NCBI GenBank assembly: GCA_934725525.1
Contig: CAKVCG010000004.1
Location: 1 to 38,800 of the forward strand
From: an uncultured Brachyspira sp.
GTDB lineage: Bacteria > Spirochaetota > Brachyspiria > Brachyspirales > Brachyspiraceae
Length of the DNA: 38,800 bases
Direction of reading: 5' to 3'
Shown here in pieces: positions 16,829 to 27,400 of the stretch; position 1 is the stretch's first letter; every line of letters begins with the position of its first letter. The position numbers and the translations under genes were made by a program. Under the pieces are notes generated by a model, which searched no databases, was not told where the DNA came from, and saw only the letters and a list, made by a program, of their open reading frames with translations.

Positions 16829-17264
16829 ATGCAAAATAATTTAACCAAAAAAGAAATTAATAATTTATATAATTGGGCTAAAAAATATGATATTAAAGAA
16901 TTGCAAACAAAAGATAGAAAAATTATTAAATATTAAAAAACTCTATATATTTTCGAGAAATTTAAAAGTATTGACTAAAGAGATAGGAAATTTAAAAAAA
17001 CTTAAAGATTTTACTTTATGGCTAAATAATTTAACAAAATTTCCTAAAGAAATTGTAAATTTAGTTAGGCTTGAGCGTTTAGAAATAAATCGTGGAGATA
17101 ACTTAAAAGAATTTCCAAAAGAGATTATAAATTTAGTTAAATTAAAAGATTTAGAGATAAGTCATTGTAATAAAATAAAAAATCTACTAAAAGAAATTGA
17201 AAATTTAACTAAATTTAAAAGATTTAGAATTAAAATGTTAAGTTTAAGTAAAATATTTAAATAA
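16829..17264 (+). pseudogene. Leucine-rich-repeat protein gene broken by a frameshift
   Basis: A well-placed ATG (16829, with CAGGAG upstream) begins MQNNLTKKEINNLYNWAKKY and reads to a TAA at 16934. In the next frame, open from before 16887 to 17264, the sequence continues as LRR units: NLKVLTKEIGNLKKLKDFTL, LTKFPKEIVNLVRLERLEI and LKEFPKEIINLVKLKDLEI. These are 23-residue LRRs with LPKEI-type consensus, common in Brachyspira. Joining the two parts needs one base skipped between about 16900 and 16930, where A-runs occur. The 3' end also looks short for the family. It could be a decayed gene, a sequencing error or a slippage site. Confidence 0.7.
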
Positions 17265-17339
17265 ATAAAATTTAAATATTTAATATAAATAATTGACAAT
17301 TTAAAATATAAGTATAATATAAAAGTAGGAGGAATTTTT

Positions 17340-17393
17340 ATGACAGAAGTAGAAAATCAAACTATTAATTTATTAAAAGAAAAAATAAATTAA
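17340..17393 (+). other. Tiny ORF of 17 codons with a strong ribosome-binding site
   Basis: ATG at 17340 follows AGGAGG with correct spacing and encodes MTEVENQTINLLKEKIN. TTGACA (17293-17298) and TATAAT (17313-17318) lie upstream, though their 14-base spacing is short. It may be the 5' remnant of a deleted gene rather than a functional peptide. Confidence 0.3.
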
Positions 17394-17438
17394 TAAAGTT
17401 GTAAATTTAAAAATAACAAGGAGACTAATATAGCAAAT

Positions 17439-17504
17439 ATGATTGTTTTCGTTATGGTTGTAATAACTATTCTTTATTTTAATTACAAAAGGTATGGGTT
17501 CTAA
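17439..17504 (+). other. Short hydrophobic peptide ORF overlapping the next gene
   Basis: The frame encodes 21 residues, MIVFVMVVITILYFNYKRYG plus F: one membrane-spanning segment with a basic tail. GGAG lies 15 bases upstream of the ATG, or closer to an in-frame ATA. The stop overlaps the ATG of the gene at 17494, so it could act as a coupling leader. The shape is also that of type I toxin peptides. Confidence 0.25.
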
Positions 17505-18075
17505 AAATTCTAAAAATCCCAATAGCTCGCTCAATAACTTGAGTAAGGAAGAAAAAAGAAACAGATGTATAAATGAAATAAATTTTTTAATAGAAAAGTA
17601 TGGAATTAGTGAAGCAACTGCTTTTCACGAAGATTGGTTTTTAGAAGAAAGAGGGATAGACATAGATATAGATAAAGAAGTATTATTTGAATTATACGAT
17701 ATAAAATATAAAAATAAAGAAAGAGAAATTGACGAAAAAATTGAATATGTTTATATCCACATTGAAAACTGCCAAGAGAAAGAGGAAATAGAAAAAGTTA
17801 ATAAATATAAAGAAATATTATTGCATTTTCACGGGCTAAAGCAAGAATATTAAGAAAATAAGAAAAGGAAGGAACAAGAAAAAATACGAGCTTCTAATGA
17901 AATAGAACATAATATAGAAAATAATCGTTTTATAGAAACTAATATGCCCCTTATTGCAGGAGAAGGATGTTTTGAAATTTTTGATAATATAGAACATTAT
18001 GAATATAAAATAAGATACGGGGCTACATATAAATGGAAAATAATTAATCCCTTTATTTTTGAAAAAGTCGAATAG
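17494..18075 (+). pseudogene. Hypothetical protein gene interrupted by an in-frame TAA
   Basis: The first part encodes 119 residues: a Ser/Asn/Lys-rich start, then an acidic helical region with FLIEKYGISEATAFHEDWFL. It ends at TAA 17851-17853. Without any shift the frame stays open for 73 more codons to TAG at 18073-18075, encoding a Lys/Glu-rich helix and then a beta-like region with MPLIAGEGCFEIFDNIEHYE and IRYGATYKWKIINPF. The second part has normal local codon use and no strong start of its own. It reads as one gene of about 193 residues with a nonsense mutation. The family is not recognised. No good Shine-Dalgarno is seen for the ATG, which overlaps the hydrophobic peptide ORF. Confidence 0.65.
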
Positions 18076-18130
18076 TAAATAAGTTATAAAACTATATTGA
18101 CAATTATATAAACAAATGACAAGGAAATAT

Positions 18131-18295
18131 AAAACAAGTGGTTTCAACCCATTTGTTATTTGAAGTTTAACGACTTCTCTTCATAAAAAGGCGTTCTGTC
18201 AGAGACAACAAGGCGGCTCGTGCAGGGTGAACCTATTGTGTTAATGTTAACAACCATGAAAAAGCATGCAAGGGGTTGAACCCCATTGTTATAAA
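18131..18295. other. GC-rich, repeat-containing intergenic island; possible structured RNA
   Basis: Within the 18076-18404 gap this segment is visibly richer in G and C than anything around it and has no ORF of note. Three related motifs occur: GGTTTCAACCCATTTGTTAT (from 18140), GGGTGAACCTATTGTGTTA (from 18225) and GGGTTGAACCCCATTGTTAT (from 18273). AACAAGTGG (18133-18141) pairs with CCATTTGTT (18149-18157). The first motif can alternatively pair with the last across the island. Other hairpins include GAAGT/ACTTC (about 18162-18177) and TGTC/GACA near 18198-18208. TTGACA occurs at 18097-18102 but no matching -10 box is clear. Confidence 0.4.
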
Positions 18296-18332
18296 AATTA
18301 TGAATAAGCTTTAAAAATTTTTAAAAATAGTA

Positions 18333-18384
18333 TTGACATATATATTAACATAATATATTATTATGTTAATATATTTATGTTAAT
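18333..18384 (+). promoter_or_regulatory. Promoter and inverted-repeat operator of the giant coiled-coil gene
   Basis: TTGACA (18333-18338) and TATTAT (18356-18361) are 17 bases apart. A perfect inverted repeat with 15-base arms (18340-18354 and 18360-18374, five-base centre) covers the spacer and -10 box. The 10-mer TTATGTTAAT occurs at 18361-18370 and 18375-18384, and inverted at 18344-18353. This spacing of half-sites suggests repressor binding. Confidence 0.65.
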
Positions 18385-18404
18385 TATATAATTTGGAGAT
18401 TTTT

Positions 18405-21400
18405 ATGTTCCCTATTCTTAACTTTGCGCTAATGTTTATAATTCCTATTATAGTCGTTGGAATCGCCAGGATTATTGACAATAAAAGAAATTCCAATATG
18501 GGTAATTTCAATAATATTTTTGAAGAAGAAAAAGCGGCCTTGGAGGGAATAGTAGAAGAGAAAATTTCCGAAGTGAGGGATAACGCTATAGATTTGGAAA
18601 TTGCCGTTAAAAAAGCGGGGTTCATAAGTAAATCTATGGAAGAAGATTTGGCTAAACTTAATACTAAAATAGAATCCTACAAAGATTATAAAGCGGCGGT
18701 TTCTCAATATCAGGAACAAGTAGACGCTTTGGAAGAAGCTTATTTGGATATTTTAAATAAAGTCGACACGGTTTTAAAGGAAAGAAACACGATAGAAAAA
18801 ACCTATAAAAGAATTTCCGATGTAAAAACTAAAATGATAGAATTGGAGAAAAATGTCTCTTCGGTGCAAGATAAACTTATAGAATCCTACAATTCAAAAT
18901 TAAACGACTTCGAATCCGAATTATATAAAAGATTCGATTCGCTTACTTCTAACCTACTCGATAGAGACGCCCGTTATACCGATATGGCGGAACAAGAAAA
19001 AGAAAAAATATCGGCATTGACAGAAGAGTTTAAACTTCATGTGTCTAAAAAAGAAGAGCTATTTACAAATCAACTTACTCAACTTGCCGAAAGAACCGCA
19101 AAAAACAATATCGAACAGTTGTCGGAATTATTTGAAAAAAGCAGAGAGGAACTTATTAATAAATATTCTTCATTTGCAAACGAAATCGATTTGAAATCAA
19201 AAGGAATCGAAGAAAGATACGAAACTTTAAGCCAATCGAAAGACGGACTCGAAAACGAATTAATCAATTTGAGAGATACTATTCATGACAGATTAAATTC
19301 AATAACCGAATCAACCGTTTTGGAATTTAGAGACGAAATGGAAAAAACTAAAGAAATTTTATATTATTCTTTAAGAGAAGGACTTGAAAAAATAACTCAA
19401 GATAAAGAAAAGTTTTTAGAATCTATCGAACAAAAAGCCGTTTATTTGGAACAATCTATAGACGATATAAAAGATAAAGCCGATTTTATTGCAAACGATT
19501 ACGCGGAGAGAACGAATCGATTGGATTCGGATTTTACCGCGCTTAAAGACGATATAAACAGGAGATTATTAACAGAGGTAGAAATTTTTTCAAATAGTAT
19601 AAGAGAGGTTCTTGAAAACGAAAATGACGGAGTAATAACTCTTTACAGAAATAAAACAAAAGAATTATCCGATTTAATTATAGCGTTGGATTGTATGAGC
19701 GAAGAAACTCTCCTTAAAGCCGAAAGCAAATTTGAAGAAATTTCAAACGACATAGAAAAATTAAAAAACGATATACTCTTAAAAACGCAGGATGATATGG
19801 AATATTCTATAGATAACGCGAGAGGTTCTTTAATAGCCGAAATAAACGAACTTAGAACGGATGTCGAAGGCGAAACTAATTTATTAAAAGAAAAAATAGA
19901 GGAAATACATTATCAAACCTCGGAGTTCTCTTCCATATTAGGCAACAAACAAGAAGAGATATTGGACGCTTTAAGTTTAGAAAAAGAGTATTTATATAAG
20001 GATTTGGAAACTCATGCAAATTCTAAAATGCAAGAATTGGAAAATCAATATAATAGCATAAAATCTAATTTGGAAGAAAATATAGAAAATTATATTAAAA
20101 ATACCTCTTCCAATTTGGGCGATATGGATAATAAATTGTCTATTCTAAAAGAAAAATATAATGAAGAATTTAATAATATAGAAAAATTAAGCAGAGATAC
20201 TGAAAACAATATTAAAGAAAATATTGAAAGGAGAATAGAATTATTGGAAAAATCTTCTTCCGATATAAAAAATTTAATCGATATTTCAAATGAAAAATTA
20301 GAAAACGGAATAATGGACGCCAAAAATAATATTAACGATATTAAAAATAATTTAATCGAATACGGCGATTCTTATATAAACAATTTGACTAATCAATTGA
20401 AAGAACTAATTGAAAATTATGAAGAAACAAAAATGAAAACCATAGCCGAAAGCGTGGATAATGTTCGTAAATCCGTTGAAGAAAGCGAGAGAAAGCATAA
20501 CGATATAATTAATAATTTGGAAACTTCTTTAGACGAATTTAAAAATAAAGTTAATAACATCGTAGATGATAATATTAAATATAGCGAAGAAAATAAAAAA
20601 GATATAGTCGATACGCTTCATAACGAATTAATTAAAGCCACCGAGTCTTTTGAAAATCTTTTAAATAGCAAAAGAGAAGGTATGAATAAAATTAAAGACG
20701 AACTTGAAGATATTATGCATAGAGTGGAATTCGGAAAAGAATCTTTTGAAAAAACTATAAACGGCGTTTACGAAAAAGCGGATAACAAAGAAAAAGAATT
20801 AATCTCCGATATAGAAAATAAATATAACGATTTGGTAGAAAGAATAGATAATTTATTTGAAGAAAAGAAAACCGATTTAAATAGTATGAACGCAAAATAT
20901 TATTCTATTATCGAAAATACTTTCGGAGAGCTAAAAGAAGAATACGAAGAGTTAAGACATCATTCCGATTTAATTACGGACGAGTATAAAGTCCGCATGG
21001 ACACTTTGGCAATGAAGCTTAATGAGATTTCTTCCAATGCGGATAATATACAATACAGTATAGACAACAAACTTAATTATATAAATGTATATGTTAATGA
21101 TATAAGGGAGAATATAGAAGGTAAGGTGAAAGATATAAGCGATTATATTGACGAGAAGCGAGAATATATCGAGAGCAGGGCTAACGGTATATTTGGGGAA
21201 GCTGAAGAAAGCATAAGCAATAAGGTTGAGGAACTTAAAGAGTTGATAGAGTCTGCGGTAGAGAAGTATCGAGAGGAGATAAACGAGATAGAAAATTATA
21301 GACTTGAAGAGAATCAAAACATATTGGAAGATGTTGAGAATATCGGGGAACAAATCAGAGAAGATTACGAGGGTTATTTAAATAATCTTAAAGAGTTGTA

Positions 21401-24400
21401 TGATAGCGAGAAAAGTTCTTTAAGCGATTATGCCAATCAATTGAAAAACGAGATAGAAAAAAACAGAGAAGAGTCCGAAGCGAAACATTTGGAAAACGAA
21501 ACTAACTATATAGACGAATATCTTAATAAAACTTCTTTAAAGATAGACGAGAAAGTTAATGGACTAAATCAAACTTTAAACGATTCTTTCAATACCTTAT
21601 ATAAAGGCGTAAATGATTTGCTTGAAAAAACCAAAGATATGTATAATACCAAAGCGTCCGAGTCCATTGAAGAGATGAAGAGTTATGCGGATGAGCTTGT
21701 AGACAACAGAATCGAAGCCGTAAATTCGGTTGTAGAGGGTTTAAAGAACGAGTTTAGCGAATTAAAAGATGGAATAGATTACAGAATCAGAGAACAGGCG
21801 GATAATTTAATTTCAAATAATGAAAGTATATTGTCAATATTTGACGACTATGATAAAAAACTTAAACATATAGAGGAACTTTCTAATTTAATAAATGAAA
21901 TTAAAAGCGATATAAATAACGAAATGGAGTATTTGAAAGACGGTTTATCGTTTAGAGACAATGAAATAGACAGGACTATAGAGTCGATGAAGTCGTCATT
22001 GATAGACAGGGAAGAGTATGTAAAATTATACGACAGCGAAAAAGAGCTATTAACCAACCAAATAGATGATTTGAGAGAGGAATTAGAGCTATTGAAATCT
22101 CAAACTTTAAGAGCTAATGAAATAGAGCTACCTACCCTATTCGAAAAAGAAAAAGAAAAGATAGAAAATATGTTCGATGAATTTTCCAATAGCTTACTTA
22201 ACAGAGTTTCCGATAATGAAAGCGATTTAACATATATTAAAAATCATTTATCGGAAGAGAAAAAAAATCTAATATCGCAAATAGAATCTTTGAGAAACGA
22301 TATCAATGAAATTAAAGATGATAATAGAATCGAATTATTGAGCGAAAATAAGACTCAACTTGAAAATTCTTTAATATCTTTGAGAGAAGATTTTGATAAG
22401 ATAATAAATTTAGAAAATAATTTTTCTGAATTGAAGAATAAAATCGAAGGAATAGATTCGAATTTAAAAGACGATATTGAAACTTTATCGGATAAACTAA
22501 AAGATTTTAAATATAGTATTGAAAGCAGAGTCGACGGCGATTCCGAAGATTTATTTAACAATTTGGAAACGCTCAATAAGGATTTTAAATTAGTAAAAGA
22601 CAATCTTATTGATTCTATCGATAAAACAAAAGCTATAGAATCAAAAATAGACTCGGTATTTAAAGATTTCAGCGATGAAAATAAAGATTTTAAAAACAGA
22701 TTGGAAAAACGAATCGCTCATTTTGAAGATATATGGTCGGATAGCCATAAAGTTAGAAGTATGTTTAACGACGACATAAGAATGGAGGTAGAAAACTTAA
22801 GAAAAGAGGCTGATATTAAATTTGACAATTACATCTTAGATTTGAAAGATAGAATGGATAATATAGAAAAAGGCATAGGTGCTTGGAAAGAAGGCAGTTT
22901 GAAAGAATTATTAAAACAATTGGAGGAAGCTAAAAAGAGTATAGAGAGCTTTATAGGAAGCTCGGAAAGTAAAAAAGACGAGTTCATTACCGAGATGTTA
23001 AGAAATATAGAGAGCAAGGAGAATGAGATTTATTCTCGTATAGATAATAATATAAACGAAAGAATATCAAATATAGAAAATAAATTAAACGATATAGACG
23101 ATAAAGTAAATAACGATATAGAAAATAATTTAGAAAATATTCGTAAAACTATAGAGGAAGCCGTATACAAATATAACGAAGAGATAAAAAATATAGAACA
23201 TTATAGAATTAATGAAAAAGATTTATTGACTAACGATATAAAAGAATTGGCTAATAGCATACGAGAAGATTATGAAGAATATTCGATAATGCTTGATAAG
23301 ATGTATAAGAACGCCTCTTCGGAATTGGGAAGTAGCCTTCAAAATATAAAAAATGAAATAGATATGATTAAAAACGAAGCTGAAACTGAAGTTATATCAA
23401 ACGAAAAAAATTATATAGATGGATATTTAAAAGAATATTCTAAAAAATTAGAAAATAAATTATCTAAAAAATTTGATATGTTGGAAAATAGCAAAAGAGA
23501 ATTGGACGATATGATAAAAGAATCGTTTAATAATCTCAATGCCGATTTGGAAAAAGCTATAAATAGATTTGAAGAAAAATCTGACAATATGATTCAAGAT
23601 ACAGTATCTCATTTGGAAAGTAAAATCGGAGACGCTATATCGGAAGATAAAGTTAAAGAAATGTATAACAAAGTAGATGAAAAAATATCCGATATAGAGG
23701 ACAAATATAATGTCTTAGAGAAAAAAATTAATAATACTAAAAATAATAAAGTTTATATAAAGAAATTGGAAGAAAAAATAAATAAATTCTCCGAACAATT
23801 GGACGAGAAAATATCGGATATTAATGAGAAATATGAATCTGTAAATCAATATTTCAACGATAAATTTGTAAATATAGAAAGTTCCATATTAAATAATGAG
23901 CAAATAAATCAATTAAAAGAAAATTTCGTATCTTTTAGAGACGAAGTATTAAATGCAAATAAGGATAATATAGCCGAATTATTCGAAGAAGAAAAAATTA
24001 AATTTGAACGCTCTTTCGATTCTTTCAGCAAATATATGATTGAAAAAATAAATAACTCCAAATTCGATATTGAAGAAATAAAAAACTCTATCTTGGATGA
24101 AAAAAATTCAATATTGGCTAATATAGATGCTTTCAGGCTTGAATTGGACTCTTTAAAGAATAACGACATACTCGATAATTTGGAATCGGATAGAATAAAA
24201 TTAGAGCAGGCTTTCAATTCTTTAAAAGAGGATTTTGAAAAACTTTCTAATTTGGAAAACGAAGTTTACGATTTGAGAGATAATTTTGAAGGAAAGAATT
24301 TTGCATTAAGAAACGAAGTTGAAAAACTATTGGAAGAAGTGTCCAATATGCATGAACAATTAGGCAAAATAGAAAATAATATAACCGTTTTGGAAGACGG

Positions 24401-27400
24401 CAGTTTAAACGATTTACTAACCGAATTAAAATATGCAAAAGAAAATATAGATTTATTTATTGAAAGTTCGGAAGATAAGAAAAACGAAATAATTTCTAAA
24501 ATAGAAGATTCAAATAGAAAATATATCGATTCTTATTTGGAAGAATATATATCGGAGTCTAAAGAATGGATGGAGAAAATAGAAAATATAGAAAATCGTA
24601 TTAGCGATTTGGTAAACGATAAAGAAAGCGATATAATAAATAAAATATCTGCTTATGAAGATGAAATTGAAAATAAACAGTCCGCTTCATTTGAATCTAT
24701 GAGAAAAGAGTTATTAGATTTATACGATTCATTTAAAAATAACGCCGATTCCGAAAATTTAAACTATATATCGGATAAATTATACTATATAGAAAATTCG
24801 GTTATTCAATTAGAAGAAAATAATAAAACTATTTCAAGTAAAATAGACGACGATAAAAAAGAATTGTCCGAATCATTAAATAATTTAATAAATGAGTTCG
24901 AAGCGTTTAAATCCACAATAGATGAAAAAATTGAAAATCGAAATTCGGATAAGAATATAATTTTATCTTCCGCTAACGAATACGAAGATAAAATATCCGA
25001 TTTGAAATCCGCTTTTAAACAAGAATTGGAAAATATAAATGATAATATAAATAACAATAACAAAGAATTTAACGAAAGAATTGAAAAACGTATAGAATTC
25101 TTCGAAAATTCTTGGGCTGATAAAAACAATATAGAAGAATTATACGGAGATTTATTAAACGATAAATTTGAGTCGTTAAAAGAAAAATTAGAATCTAAAT
25201 TAAATCTATCTTTAGAGGAATCCTTTGAAGAGTATAAAGATAGAATAATAGAAATGGAAAAAGATTTGAATTCTTGGAAAGATAATAATCTTAATTCTCT
25301 TATAAATGGATTAGATTCTGTTAAGGAAAATATCAATTTCGTAAATAACAATGATATTACGAATATTATAAATATGATAAACGAATTAAAAGAAAAAATA
25401 GAGAATATAGATAATAAAGAAAACGAGTTTGCCTCCTCTTTTGAAAATAAAATATCCGATGTAGAAAACAGTATGGAGGCATTCGAGGACAGACTAAAAG
25501 ATATAGAATACAATCAAAATACTATAAACGACGATATAGAAAAATACATATATAAATTGGATAATGTATTAAACGAATACGAGGAGCGTATGAAGTCTAA
25601 ACTTGCAAGTATTCAAACTTCCATCAAAGAAGAAAATAATGTGGCTATGGATTATGTAAGTTCATTTAAAAATGATAATTCAAAAGATATGGATACAAGA
25701 TTATCCGATTTGGAATCTTATATAAAAAGACTTGATAATAATGCATCTGAACTTTCCGGCGAATTGGCGAAAGATAAAAAAGATTTGATAGAAACCGTAT
25801 ATCAACTTAAAAAAGATATGTATTCTAAAATAGAGGAAGATTTAGCATCTTTGAAAGATAATCTTCCTAATATGGAAGAGCTTACCGATTTATTCGTAGC
25901 GGAAAAAGAGGAATGGAGAGATGAATTTGAAACATTTAAAAATGAAATTTTCAACTATCAAATAGAAAACAAAAATTTTGCCGAAATATTCGAAGAAGAA
26001 AAAGCAAGATTAATAGAAGAATTGGATAATTTTAAATCGGCGGTTAGGGTAGAATATATGTCTAACGAAGATAAATTAGACTCTATCAAAGAAGAATATT
26101 TAAATAACTTCAATAGTTTATTGGACGCCGAAAAAGAAAAATTGCATTCTTCACTCGAAGATATAAATAGAAAATTTGAAAACTTAAAAGATAATTCAAT
26201 TACTGCAGACGAGGTTAAAAAACTTATAAATAAATATAAAGAGAGTATAACTTCGTCCGTAGAAAACAGAAAAGAAGAAGCCTCAAATAATATTGAAACG
26301 GTAGATAAAACCTATATAGATAACCTTATCGAAAAAGAAAGATTAAGAATAAACGAAATATTGGACATGTTTAAGAAAAATTTAGAAGAAAATTACTCTA
26401 CAGTTGAATCTGTGGCGGAAGTATTGTCTAAAGAACAAATTTCCATTGACGATAAACTCGCCGAAATGAAAGAAAATATTCTTAAAGATATTCCGACTAT
26501 CGAAGATATAAGCCAAATATTTATAGAAGAAAAAGATTCTCTCAAAGAAGAATTTGTTTCGCTTAGAGATGAAATTTTAGGCTCAATGCCGACTTCCGAA
26601 GATTTTGAAAATATGTATAAGGAGCATGAATCTCAGCTTAAAAATAGTTTCAATATTTTGGAAGAAGATTTTTCAGAAAGCATAAAGCGATATAAAGAAA
26701 ATATAATGAATGAAATATCCAATTTCAAAAACGAATTCTCCGAAAGAATAATTAATATCAACAATTTGGCGGAAAATTTGAAAATAGAAAGAGAAAGATT
26801 ATCCGCAGAAATTGAAGAGATAAAAATGAAATACGAGAGCGGAGCTATCTATTCAAACGACGCTTTGAATTCGATAGAAAACGATAAAGATAAGCTTGTA
26901 AACGAATTCTTAAATTTCAAAAAATTCATTTCCGATTTAACTAAAGAACAGGAAGCGGCTATTAATGTATTGTCGGAAGAAAAACTAAAGATAGTTGATA
27001 ATATTGAAGAATTAAATAATAAAATTTCTTTAGATATTCCAAGCAGAGAAGAAATTTCCTCTATGATAGAAGAAGAGAAAAAATATATAATGAATATGTT
27101 TGAAAGTTTGCAAAACGAAGCTTTAAGCGACAATTTTTCTTATGATACATTTAGAGACGATATTATAAAAGTATTTGAAGAATCCAACGAGGATTTTAGA
27201 AAAAGAGTGGAAGCGAGAATAGAACATTTTGAAAACGCTTATTCTGATCCGGATAAAATTAAAGTGTTTTATAGGGACGCTATAGATATGGAAGTCGATA
27301 ATTTGAAAAGCGAAGCATTAAATATATTTGCAAATATAGAAGATAGAGTCGAAGAGGCTAAAAATAGAGTCGATGCCATAGAAAATGAAAAAGTTCGGGG

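Noticed and set aside
17836..18147. Minus-strand hydrophobic ORF of 103 codons
   Set aside because: It is the complement of the Lys/Glu-rich second half of the disrupted gene at 17494-18075 and has no good ribosome-binding site.
18131..18295. tRNA, tmRNA, 4.5S RNA or rRNA fragment in the GC-rich island
   Set aside because: No cloverleaf, CCA end, GGAA tetraloop domain or familiar rRNA sequence could be recognised, so it is left as an unassigned candidate.
24806..25513. Minus-strand ORF of 235 codons inside the giant gene, rich in Ser, Phe, Leu and Ile
   Set aside because: Its composition is simply the complement of GAA/AAA/GAT-rich coiled-coil codons. It has no ribosome-binding site or recognisable domain, and several similar shadows occur along the gene.
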